Below, piece by piece: positions 26,447 to 34,191 of a DNA stretch of 64,000 nucleotides. The stretch's first letter is position 1. The number at the start of each line of letters is the position of its first letter. Location of the stretch: contig OZ252253.1 in assembly GCA_965249775.1 (NCBI GenBank), positions 1,674,001-1,738,000 of the forward strand, given 5' to 3'. This DNA is from UBA822 sp965249775 (GTDB taxonomy: Bacteria > Gemmatimonadota > Gemmatimonadetes > Longimicrobiales > Gaopeijiaceae). A program made the position numbers and the translations under genes. The notes beneath the pieces are model-generated. The model saw only the letters and a program-made list of their open reading frames with translations, had not been told where the DNA came from and did no database searches.

Positions 26447-27393
26447 GAGATCTCGACCGGACTCTCGGGGTTGTTGCCGTACTCGCCCCACGAGCCGTCG
26501 TAGTTGCGCACGTTGGGATATCCCAGGAGCTCCTTCAGGACGAACCACGTGTGAGCGCCCCGGACGCCACTCTGACAGTACGTGATGATCTCCTTGTCGG
26601 GCGTGAAGCCCGCCCCGCCGTACAAGGCCGCCAGCTCCGCGGAGGACTTGAAGGTTCCGCCCGAATTGACCGCCGCCGTCCACTCCACGTTGATCGCCCC
26701 GGGGATGTGGCCCCCCCGCTCCGCTCGGACGTCTCGGCCCAGGTATTCCTCCGGGCCCCTCGTATCACAGAAGAGCGTCGACGGATCGTCGGTGTGGTCA
26801 ACCACGTACTGCCAGCTCGTCCTGATCTCCGGGTCCGCCGGACCCGCTTGATAGTCGGACGGCTCATACTCGACCATCACCGTACTCATCGTCCGCCCAT
26901 CCGAGGTCCACTTGGGCGCCCCGCCATTGTAGATCCGCACGTCGGCGTGCTGGAAATACTTCAAGACCCAAAAGGCCCTCGCTGCCTGGAGATTGTTCCT
27001 GCGGTCGTACAGGACCACGGTCTGGTCCCGTTCGAGAGCCACCCCCGAGAGGGCTGTCGACACCTGGGCCGCCGTCGCGATTTGGCCCCGGATGGGATCG
27101 TCGGGGTTGGACAGGCGCCCCATGGAAAGAAAGGACGCACCCGGAAGGTGGCCCTCGCCGAAGGCATCAGCGTTCCCACCCACCTCCAGCACGCGCACGC
27201 TGGGGTCCTCCATATGGGCTTCGATCCATTCGGTATCGACCAGGACGTCGTTGGCGTAGGCCCGCTCGGCGGTTTGACCGGTGTCGCTCGTGCAGGAGAC
27301 GGACGCGGCGCCCAGCAGCATGATCCACAGGAGCTTGGTCCACGGGAGCTTGGTCCACAGGAGCTTGGTCGGTGAGGTTCGATCGTAGATCAT
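26443..27393 (-). CDS. Lipoprotein two-domain rhodanese (sulfurtransferase)
   Basis: 316 residues. A lipobox ASVSC puts the lipidated cysteine at residue 34, so it is probably periplasm-facing. Two rhodanese domains follow. The second carries the active cysteine C273 in IITYCQSGVRGAH and ends with YPNVRNYDGSWGEY, as in SseA-type thiosulfate or mercaptopyruvate sulfurtransferases. The first is inactive-looking (VVLYDRRNNLQAARAFWVL with no cysteine). The start ATG overlaps the TusA-like gene (ATGA). A 15-bp repeat makes LLWTKLPWTKLLW within the signal. It could transfer sulfur to periplasmic acceptors. Paired with a second rhodanese upstream. Confidence 0.85.
   Translation of the reverse strand: MIYDRTSPTKLLWTKLPWTKLLWIMLLGAASVSCTSDTGQTAERAYANDVLVDTEWIEAHMEDPSVRVLEVGGNADAFGEGHLPGASFLSMGRLSNPDDPIRGQIATAAQVSTALSGVALERDQTVVLYDRRNNLQAARAFWVLKYFQHADVRIYNGGAPKWTSDGRTMSTVMVEYEPSDYQAGPADPEIRTSWQYVVDHTDDPSTLFCDTRGPEEYLGRDVRAERGGHIPGAINVEWTAAVNSGGTFKSSAELAALYGGAGFTPDKEIITYCQSGVRGAHTWFVLKELLGYPNVRNYDGSWGEYGNNPESPVEIS
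27325..27369. repeat. 15-bp tandem repeat, three copies, in a lipoprotein signal
   Basis: CCACAGGAGCTTGGT, with one variant base in the middle copy, occurs three times in a row at 27325, 27340 and 27355. It encodes the repeated pattern TKLLW/TKLPW at the start of the hydrophobic segment. Confidence 0.9.
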
Positions 27394-27626
27394 GATTCCA
27401 CCTGCGCTTCCGTACGTGTGATGGTGAGGCGCCATTCCGAGGCGCCCGACTCTTCGATGTCAGTCCGAAACCCCAGGCGAGCGGCCTGGGTCGGAATCGT
27501 CTCGAGCGCAGGTGGATGGTCGGTGACGACCTCCAACGCCCGCTCATCCCGGGGGAGTTTCTTCAGCGCGCTGACCGTTCGCATCATCGGGTAGGGGCAG
27601 ATTTCGCCTCTCACGTCCAACCTCAT
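27390..27626 (-). CDS. TusA/YeeD-like sulfur-carrier protein
   Basis: 78 residues from the ATG at 27624-27626. LDVRGEICPYPMMRTVSAL carries the CPxP motif with C10, the persulfide-bearing cysteine of TusA/YeeD proteins. TTG at 27635 has GGAG six bases ahead and GTG at 27647 is also possible, so the N-terminus may be 3-7 residues longer. It follows the YeeE transporter and its stop overlaps the next start (ATGA). YeeE-YeeD pairs take up thiosulfate. This member should accept sulfur from the transporter and hand it to rhodaneses in the cytoplasm. Confidence 0.8.
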   Translation of the reverse strand: MRLDVRGEICPYPMMRTVSALKKLPRDERALEVVTDHPPALETIPTQAARLGFRTDIEESGASEWRLTITRTEAQVES

Positions 27627-27672
27627 GGGCGTCAATGGTTTCTCCACGTTGTATTCGATCCGGTCGATGAAT

Positions 27673-28896
27673 CTAGTCGATGCGCTGGATGACAAGAGTG
27701 CCGATCCACGCTCCGAGTGCAAGGAACCCCGCGAACACCCATCCATTAACAGCCAGGGATGGGATCGCCGAGAAGAAAGCTCCTAAGGTGCATCCCATGC
27801 CGATTCCGGCGCCGTACCCCATGAACACCCCGCCACCGAGTGACTGGGCATACCGTACAGGGCGCTTCGGAACTCTGAGCTTGAATTCTCCGGCACCGAC
27901 CGCCGCGGCGAAAGAGCCGAAGAACATCCCCAACACCAGGAAGAGCATATGGTTGAAGAACAATCCGTCCGAGGGCACCAGAACGCACCCGGGTAGCGAC
28001 TCCACGCCGGCAAGGGGACCGGGTGCGGTGCCGACGAGCGAGGCCATCCCGACGGACCAGCGCGACACCTCTCCCGTGAACCCCCAAGGCTCTCTGGCCG
28101 TGAAGAGCAGCACATTGAGGGCGCCCAGCACGGCCCCCGCAGGAAGCACCGGCCATCCCTGAACGAAGAGCCGCCTCAGAGTTGATCTGAGATCGTCGGC
28201 CACGCTCTCAGTTTTTGGCCGGACAGCTTGTGGGCGGGCTCCCGACGGGGGGACGACCATACCGGCCCGATGTTCTATCGACACGACCCACACGTAGACC
28301 GCGGCCAGAGCGAGCAACGTGACGACCAGTGCGCCCGGGTGCCCGAGCCAGTGAGGGAGCCAGAAGCGCGGGGTCGCGGCGATGTGGGCTTCCCACCACC
28401 AATTCCACGTGAACGCCGACACCAGCAGGCCACCCATCACTCCGGCGAAGGCGACCCAGGAGGCGACATAGCCCTCCCCCATGCGGTAGATGCTGCCGGA
28501 CACACATCCACCAGCCAGCACCATGCCGACACCGAACAGGAGCCCGCCGAGTCCGGTGTGGATTCCGACCGGCAGTACGTTGGCCGAAGGCGGATAGACG
28601 CCCAGTCCGGTCAGGGGTACCTGGCGGCTCATGACCAGCCCAAACCCGACGGACCCCACGGCGAGGCCCAGGAGGACCCCCTTCATGTTGCGGGCGTGGC
28701 CCAACAGGAAGATGTCCCGGAACGCCGACGCGAAGCAGAAACGGCCTCGCTGAAGCACGAATCCGAACGCTAGACCGAACACCCAGAACATCGAAAACTC
28801 GGTGTCCACCGCGTGAGCGGCCACAAAGATGACGGCCGCCGCCGCCCAGGCCGTCAGCCCAAGGGCCACGTTCACGTCGACATCTTCATCGGTCAT
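27673..28896 (-). CDS. YeeE/YedE (TsuA)-type thiosulfate transporter
   Basis: 407 residues with about ten to twelve membrane helices. The three cysteines used for thiosulfate passage in TsuA appear to be conserved: C54 in QRGRFCFASAFRD, C131 in VLAGGCVSGSIYRMG, and C369 in GIGMGCTLGAFF. The start is ATG 28896 (or GTG 28905); both overlap the preceding rhodanese gene. The family imports thiosulfate or other sulfane sulfur across the inner membrane. Genetic linkage to a TusA-like carrier and two rhodaneses supports this. It may also serve sulfur assimilation rather than oxidation. Confidence 0.85.
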   Translation of the reverse strand: MTDEDVDVNVALGLTAWAAAAVIFVAAHAVDTEFSMFWVFGLAFGFVLQRGRFCFASAFRDIFLLGHARNMKGVLLGLAVGSVGFGLVMSRQVPLTGLGVYPPSANVLPVGIHTGLGGLLFGVGMVLAGGCVSGSIYRMGEGYVASWVAFAGVMGGLLVSAFTWNWWWEAHIAATPRFWLPHWLGHPGALVVTLLALAAVYVWVVSIEHRAGMVVPPSGARPQAVRPKTESVADDLRSTLRRLFVQGWPVLPAGAVLGALNVLLFTAREPWGFTGEVSRWSVGMASLVGTAPGPLAGVESLPGCVLVPSDGLFFNHMLFLVLGMFFGSFAAAVGAGEFKLRVPKRPVRYAQSLGGGVFMGYGAGIGMGCTLGAFFSAIPSLAVNGWVFAGFLALGAWIGTLVIQRID

Positions 28897-29737
28897 CCAT
28901 CTCACGATGACCGGGTGCGTCTCTCATGCTCCACTCCTGCCAAGAACCATCGTACAACCGCACTCGTGGAAAGCCGGCGTGCCGAAGCACGATGTACGTG
29001 TGTGCCGCCCGCATGCCCGATCTACAGTAGACGACGACCTCCTCGGACGGATGCACCCCGAGCGTCGCCAGCTCTGATCGGAGCGACTCAGCGTCCCGTG
29101 AGCAGTCCCAGGATCCAGTCGGGACCGCGTTGAACCAATCCCAGCATATTGCCCCAGGCAAGTGCCCCTGATCGAACTCGGTGGGGGGCCGTGTGTCCAG
29201 AAAGACGACGTCTTCACGAGCCACGCGGTCGGCAATCCACTCGTAGTCGGCCGCCGCGTCTGGGTTCGGGTGCGCCTCAAAGCGGTGAGTTCCCTCTAGC
29301 GGAGGAGTGTCCGCTTCCAGCGGAGGACGATCTGTCCCGTCCGAAGGCCCCGCTTGGCTTGACCCACCGGTTGTGGGCCGTCCCTCCTCCTGCCAACGGT
29401 CCCAACCGCCGTTCAACACGCCGACCGACCGTTCTCCGTAGAAGTGGAGGGCCCAGATGAGCCGGGCGGCGGGCAGCCCCCAGTGGGCATCGTACGCCAC
29501 GATGGTGTCGCGGTTGGAGATCCCCAGCCGCGCCATGAGGAGCTCGAAATCGGCCGGGTCCGATACCACGTTCTCGCACCCGTCGCGGTTCTCACCGAGG
29601 TCTACGAGATCCAACTGGACGGCCCCCGGGATGTGCCCTTCGGCATACGCTTCTCGATCCCGGAGATCCACAATTCGGACACGCTGATCACCGATGTGGT
29701 CCCCCAACCAATCGGGATCGACCAAGAGCCCCGGCAA
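28886..29737 (-). CDS. Cytoplasmic two-domain rhodanese (sulfurtransferase)
   Basis: About 283 residues without a signal peptide. Two rhodanese domains: the first with VRIVDLRDREAYAEGHIPGA and an inactive loop, the second with the active cysteine C238 in VVVYCRSGMRAAH and ending RVRLYDGSWQEWS. This is the SseA/thiosulfate-sulfurtransferase layout. No ATG or GTG lies between the upstream stop and the domain. TTG at 29735-29737, with AGGG six bases ahead, is the likely start. A linker between the domains is rich in Pro and Gly, with a near-repeat (PPLEADTPPLE). It overlaps the YeeE gene and should supply it or use its product. Confidence 0.85.
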   Translation of the reverse strand: MPGLLVDPDWLGDHIGDQRVRIVDLRDREAYAEGHIPGAVQLDLVDLGENRDGCENVVSDPADFELLMARLGISNRDTIVAYDAHWGLPAARLIWALHFYGERSVGVLNGGWDRWQEEGRPTTGGSSQAGPSDGTDRPPLEADTPPLEGTHRFEAHPNPDAAADYEWIADRVAREDVVFLDTRPPTEFDQGHLPGAICWDWFNAVPTGSWDCSRDAESLRSELATLGVHPSEEVVVYCRSGMRAAHTYIVLRHAGFPRVRLYDGSWQEWSMRDAPGHREMDDR

Positions 29738-29862
29738 TACTGGCCCTGCCTCACTCAGTATGCTGATCTCCAGATTGGGAGTCGATGGGGTCTTCGCGTA
29801 GGTCCGTACCTATGGGAACAGAATGAGCGGAAGCCCCGACTACGACACCTGAATCGCCCCGG

Positions 29863-30807
29863 CTAGCCGAGTAATGGCTCGATGAGTGCGACCAGTTCCT
29901 CGTGGCTCAGGTCGCCTGGGTTGTACCGCTGAACGATGCCATCGCGATCGACGAGGACGAGCGTCGGCGTCGTACTGACGCCGAAGTTGATGAAGTTGTC
30001 GGCGCCGATCGGTGCACTCATGAAGGGCGGAAGCGGGTACTGGGCCACGTAGTCGCCCTTGAGATACGCCGTCTCCTCTTCCGGCGTCGCCGGCGTCCCG
30101 CGGGAGATGTAGCCGTAGAGCTGCGTCGGGCCCACGATTTCCAGACCCTGGTCGTTATACTGTTCGTACAGCTCCCTGAGTATGGGCTCCTGCCGCTTGC
30201 AGTCCGGGCACCAGTGGGCCCAGAAGAAGAATAGCACGACTTTGCCCCGCAGCTCCTCCATCGTCGGGGGCGGCGGACCCACGTAGTCGTCGACCGCAAG
30301 GACCGGAAACGGCTTCCCCTCCAGGCTGAGCAGGAGCACGTTCTTCTGGATTCGCATTTCGATCGACGTGCCCGCGAACTCCTGCCGGGAGCCAGTCAGA
30401 AAATTGACGGCCCGGGCGCGGTCCCCTTGGGCGTCCCACGTGTGACCCAGCACCTCAATCGAGGCCCCAAGAGCGGTGGGCAAGAAACGTTCCGCGTCGA
30501 GCGGCCGCTCTTTCATCAATTCGAGACTACCCTCGTACGCTTCGCTCGCATACCGCTCCGCGAGGTCCCACCGCTCCGCGAAGCTCGCCCCACGCGCCAT
30601 CCAGGAAACGGCGGCGAGCCATTCTGGGGTCGGTTGCTCGCTATCGACCCGGCTCGCCTCGAGGACGGCTCTGGCCCTGTCGACTTCTCCCGCCCAAGCC
30701 AGATCGCTCATTTCCGAAACGAGGCTGCGCGACTGGCCGACCAAGGCCAACGGCGAGACCAGGCAAATCAGCAGGAACGGTATGGTCAGAATCTTGGACT
30801 GTCTCAT
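29863..30807 (-). CDS. Secreted TlpA-like thioredoxin-fold protein
   Basis: 314 residues; signal peptide ending near LVGQS. A TPR-like helical region spans about 30-160. A thioredoxin domain follows with FFFWAHWCPDCKRQEP (active pair C200 and C203) and the cis-proline segment STTPTLVLVDRDG. This is the periplasmic TlpA/ResA group, which reduces disulfides in heme-protein or sulfur-carrier partners. It stands between DsbD-alpha and the rhodanese/transporter genes, so it may keep cytochromes or rhodaneses reduced. The helical N-terminal extension is unlike a minimal TlpA. Confidence 0.8.
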   Translation of the reverse strand: MRQSKILTIPFLLICLVSPLALVGQSRSLVSEMSDLAWAGEVDRARAVLEASRVDSEQPTPEWLAAVSWMARGASFAERWDLAERYASEAYEGSLELMKERPLDAERFLPTALGASIEVLGHTWDAQGDRARAVNFLTGSRQEFAGTSIEMRIQKNVLLLSLEGKPFPVLAVDDYVGPPPPTMEELRGKVVLFFFWAHWCPDCKRQEPILRELYEQYNDQGLEIVGPTQLYGYISRGTPATPEEETAYLKGDYVAQYPLPPFMSAPIGADNFINFGVSTTPTLVLVDRDGIVQRYNPGDLSHEELVALIEPLLG

Positions 30808-30889
30808 GGCACCCTCCGATCGGTGACTCTAGGCACCTGGGTTTGGGGAGTCAACGTGGTGGGACCCCCACCACCCGAAGCGGTGGCCA

Positions 30890-31402
30890 CTAGCGGGGTT
30901 CCCCCGGTTCGACTCGCAGATGCCATTCGACCGCTGCGGTCGCCGGCGCAAAACAGACCCTGTCGTCGCATGCCTGGTATAGAAGGCTCCCGGGCACGAC
31001 GATGTCGCCCGGTGAGACATCTGTGTCCAGCGCCAGTCGCACCGCAATCGTGAACTCATGCTCGAAGACCGCCAGCGGCTCATCCCACCCCTCGAGGAGA
31101 AAATCCGTGGACTCCGGATAAGTGATCTCCTCCACCGTGACTCCTTCGGGCAGCGTGAGGGTGAGGAGAGTCGGAATGACGAACGGGTCCCGCGGCTCGT
31201 CCGACTGCACGTGAATGTTCTCTGGGAGCTCGACCCCAAGTACGAGTGTCAGGGTCTTCCCAGGCTGGATTGCCTGCTGCTCGACCGTGGGCGTCAGCTC
31301 CGCCGTCGGTTGGCGGAACTGTGCGCTGGTTGAGACCCCACTCAGACCGAGCCCGACAACCAGAAGGCCAAGGGGAACGACGACGATGCGTGTCTTGGGC
31401 AT
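30890..31402 (-). CDS. DsbD alpha-domain protein (stand-alone)
   Basis: 170 residues from the ATG at 31400-31402; signal peptide ending near STSAQ. The domain matches the N-terminal immunoglobulin-like DsbD-alpha, with the redox pair C145 and C150 in YQACDDRVCFAP. In DsbD this part receives electrons from a membrane domain and a thioredoxin-like gamma domain. Here neither is attached; a TlpA-like protein is encoded next. The pair may thus be a split periplasmic thiol relay. The frame is open to 31528 but that part lacks a signal. It follows the ankyrin gene by 13 bases. Confidence 0.75.
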   Translation of the reverse strand: MPKTRIVVVPLGLLVVGLGLSGVSTSAQFRQPTAELTPTVEQQAIQPGKTLTLVLGVELPENIHVQSDEPRDPFVIPTLLTLTLPEGVTVEEITYPESTDFLLEGWDEPLAVFEHEFTIAVRLALDTDVSPGDIVVPGSLLYQACDDRVCFAPATAAVEWHLRVEPGEPR

Positions 31403-31415
31403 GCGCGAGCCGATA

Positions 31416-32780
31416 TCAGTCGTTGGGACCGTTGTACGTAAGGAACTCCACCACCGAATCGTACCCCCTCCCCCGAGCAGCCTGAAGTGCGGTTCTGCCG
31501 TTGGGGTTCCGGGCTTCGACTTCGACACCGAGGTCCACCACGATCCTGACCGCCTCGAGGGTCAGGGCTTCGCGCTCCAGGCGGCCGGGGGTCGCGAAGC
31601 CACCGGCGACGCCGCCCATTCCGACCGCAGCCATGAGAGCCGTCGTTGCGCCCTCCTCCTGCCAAGCGAACGAGGGCCCTCCCCCCGCCCAGTACTCAGG
31701 CTCGTGCACGAAGAGCGGATCGGCGCCAGACTCGGTGAGAGCCCGCATGATCCCCGGCTGAACGAACCGCGCAGCCAGCCAAAAGGGGCTCGCTCCCACA
31801 AAGGCGGGGTGGAAAAAGAAATCGAGTGACTGCCGACGAGTGGGAGAGGGGGCGAGAAGCGGCGCGTTGGCATCCGCCCCGTGGGCGAGCAGGGCCCGGA
31901 CTGCGCGCTCGTTCCCCCTCAAGATCGCAGCGTGGAGCGCGGTATATCCCCCGTTGGAGGCATTGGGATCGGCACCACTCTCGAGCAAGAACTCGACCAC
32001 ATAAGCGTGGTCGCTGTGAGCAGCGAGTGCGGTCGCGCTGATCCCGTAGGCGGACTCCACGTTCACATTAGCGCCCGCGGCCACAAGCATCTCAGCCGAA
32101 GCCAGATCGCCGGCTCGGACGGCGAACATCAGTGGGGTATTGCCCCCCTGCTGGATCCAGACTTGATAGTCGCCATGGCTGGCCTGCTCGAGGTCGGTCT
32201 TATGTAGCTCACTCCAAACGTCCGAGCGTGCGTGGACGTTCGCGTCGTACGCAACAAGCGCCTCCACCACCTCCGAATGCCCTTGCGCAGCCGCCCACAT
32301 GAGGGCCGTCTGTCCTCGGGCGGCACTCGGCCTAGGATCGGCGCCCTCGGCCAGCAGTTGCCCGACGACATCTGCGTTGCCGGAGCGGGCGGCCGTCATC
32401 AGCACCGTCTCGCCCACAATCAGGGCCGCATCAGGGTCCGCTCCAGCCTCCAATAGGCTGCGTACCATCGCGGGGCTGCCGTTCAGAGCAGCGTTGAACA
32501 GCGGTGTGGCGCCGAGGTCGTTCGCTGCGCCAGGGTCGGCGCCCTCGCGGATCAGCAGCTCGGCGCCCGCGACGTCATCCCAGTAGCTGGCCCAGTGCAG
32601 AGAGGTCGTGCCATCCGCGGCGGCCCCGTTGACGTCGGCACCTTGTTCGAGGAGAACCCGGACCGACTCCCAATCAGCGTTCTTCGCCGCGTCCACAAGG
32701 GGTGGCAGCTGGGCGTCGTACGCGGCCCCCAGAAGGGCAGAGGCAAGGGCCAGAGCGAACAAGCCGCGTATTCGGGTCAC
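31416..32780 (-). CDS. Secreted ankyrin-repeat protein (triad copy 2)
   Basis: 454 residues starting with GTG at 32778-32780, which overlaps the DUF1552 stop (GTGA). A signal ends near GAAYDAQ. About ten ankyrin repeats follow (DGTTSLHWASYWDDVAGAELL, ETVLMTAARSGNADVV, GADPNAS). Inserts near residues 190-215 and 320-345 sit where the paralog at 23332 has them (FVGASPFWLAARF here). Being third in the order cytochrome-DUF1552-ankyrin on one strand, it makes a physical link with these genes certain in this copy. It should act as a binding subunit outside the cytoplasm. Confidence 0.8.
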   Translation of the reverse strand: MTRIRGLFALALASALLGAAYDAQLPPLVDAAKNADWESVRVLLEQGADVNGAAADGTTSLHWASYWDDVAGAELLIREGADPGAANDLGATPLFNAALNGSPAMVRSLLEAGADPDAALIVGETVLMTAARSGNADVVGQLLAEGADPRPSAARGQTALMWAAAQGHSEVVEALVAYDANVHARSDVWSELHKTDLEQASHGDYQVWIQQGGNTPLMFAVRAGDLASAEMLVAAGANVNVESAYGISATALAAHSDHAYVVEFLLESGADPNASNGGYTALHAAILRGNERAVRALLAHGADANAPLLAPSPTRRQSLDFFFHPAFVGASPFWLAARFVQPGIMRALTESGADPLFVHEPEYWAGGGPSFAWQEEGATTALMAAVGMGGVAGGFATPGRLEREALTLEAVRIVVDLGVEVEARNPNGRTALQAARGRGYDSVVEFLTYNGPND

Positions 32781-34147
32781 AGCCCCGCAACCACGTCGAT
32801 CGGGAGCGCCCCTGTGCTCCCACCGATCTTCTCCACCGGCACGTCGAACTTGTCCATGAGGGTTACCAGCAGGTTCGCCATCGAGGGTCGTTCCGAATAG
32901 GTGAGGTGCTGGCCGCCTTGAAGGCGTCCCGCCCCACCACCCATCACCATCACGGGCAGGTTCACTCCGGAGTGCCGGGTGCTATTCGAGATGCCCCCGC
33001 CGTACAGGATCGTCATGTGATCGAGCAGGTTCCCGTCGCCATCAGGCGTCGCTCGGAGCTTCTCCAGGTAGCGGGAGAAGAGCTCGACGTGATACCGGTT
33101 GATCCTGGACATCTTCTCGACGAGCTCAGGCTGGTTGTTGTGGTGCGAGAGCGGATGGTGAGCATCGGGTACGCCGATCTGAGGGTAGGGGCGCGCGCTC
33201 TGTTCCTTCCCCATCATGAAGGTGACCACCCTGGTGAGGTCGGTCCGGAATGCCAGAAGCTGCAGGTCGAACATCAGCTCGAGGTGGTCTTCGAAAACGG
33301 GCGGGGCTCCTTGAGGCTGTTCCAAGACGGGGAGCTCCACGTCGATCTGCTCCTCGGCCCTCTCGATGCGCCGCTCGACGTCACGGACGGCGTCGGTATA
33401 CTCGTCCACGATGGCGCGATCTTCCGGCCCTATCTGCCGTCGCAGGTCGCCCAGCTTCTCGTTCACCCTGTCCAGTATGCTGGACTGCTCACGGAGCCGC
33501 GCTTCACGCGCCGCGCGCTCCGTGCTACCGGTGTCCCCGAACAACCGCTCGAACACCACACGCGGATTGTACTCCATCGGCAGCGCCTGCGTGGGGCTCC
33601 GCCAGGAAATCGTGTGAGTATAGACACAGCTGAGGTTGGCCGTGCAGGCGCCGGCGTTGGCCGGTGCGTCCATCGAGAGCTCGAGGGAGGCCAACTGGGT
33701 CTCACTCCCCAACTCCCGTGCCAGAAGCTGGTCCATCGAAATATCCGCCAGGATCTCCACTTCGTTCCGTCCCCCCCGCGTCGCGCCCGTCAGGAACGAG
33801 CCAGAGGCGCCGGCGTGGGCGGTCACCCAGTTAGCCCGGATGCCCGAGAAGACGAGCATCTGATCCCGGAAAGACGCCAACGGCTCCAGGATTGGTGACA
33901 ACTCGAATTCCCTGCCCTCCCCGGCGGGGGACCAGTAGGGCATGGCCATGCCGTTGGGCACGTAGACCGTCTGGAACCTGTGGATCGGGTCTGCCGCAGT
34001 TTGCCCTCGGAGCCCGAATGCGGGGACCATGGCGTCGAGGAATGGGAGCGCCACCGCCGCACCGAATCCCCGGAGGACGGTTCGCCGAGACAGCGCCTTG
34101 CCGGTCATGATCGTCATTTTCGTGTCGTTCGTCATGCTCGTCGTCAT
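32777..34147 (-). CDS. DUF1552 protein (triad copy 2)
   Basis: 456 residues from the ATG at 34145-34147, selected because GGGGGAAAC precedes it; the frame continues upstream to 34264. A twin-arginine-like signal (LSRRTVLRGFGAAVALPFL) opens the protein. The DUF1552 motifs match copy 1: YVPNGMAMPYWSP, ASLELSMDAPANAG, THTISWRSPTQALPMEYN, and ILYGGGISNSTRH. It follows the DUF1587-type cytochrome by 44 bases and is coupled by GTGA overlap to the ankyrin gene. The family's activity is unknown. Confidence 0.85.
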   Translation of the reverse strand: MTTSMTNDTKMTIMTGKALSRRTVLRGFGAAVALPFLDAMVPAFGLRGQTAADPIHRFQTVYVPNGMAMPYWSPAGEGREFELSPILEPLASFRDQMLVFSGIRANWVTAHAGASGSFLTGATRGGRNEVEILADISMDQLLARELGSETQLASLELSMDAPANAGACTANLSCVYTHTISWRSPTQALPMEYNPRVVFERLFGDTGSTERAAREARLREQSSILDRVNEKLGDLRRQIGPEDRAIVDEYTDAVRDVERRIERAEEQIDVELPVLEQPQGAPPVFEDHLELMFDLQLLAFRTDLTRVVTFMMGKEQSARPYPQIGVPDAHHPLSHHNNQPELVEKMSRINRYHVELFSRYLEKLRATPDGDGNLLDHMTILYGGGISNSTRHSGVNLPVMVMGGGAGRLQGGQHLTYSERPSMANLLVTLMDKFDVPVEKIGGSTGALPIDVVAGL

Positions 34148-34191
34148 ATCCGTTTCCCCCATGTGATCCTGGCTCGCATAAGAGTCTCTAT

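Noticed and set aside
27325..27369. Direct repeats as a CRISPR array
   Set aside because: The units are contiguous, have no spacers and lie inside a coding sequence; no cas gene is present.
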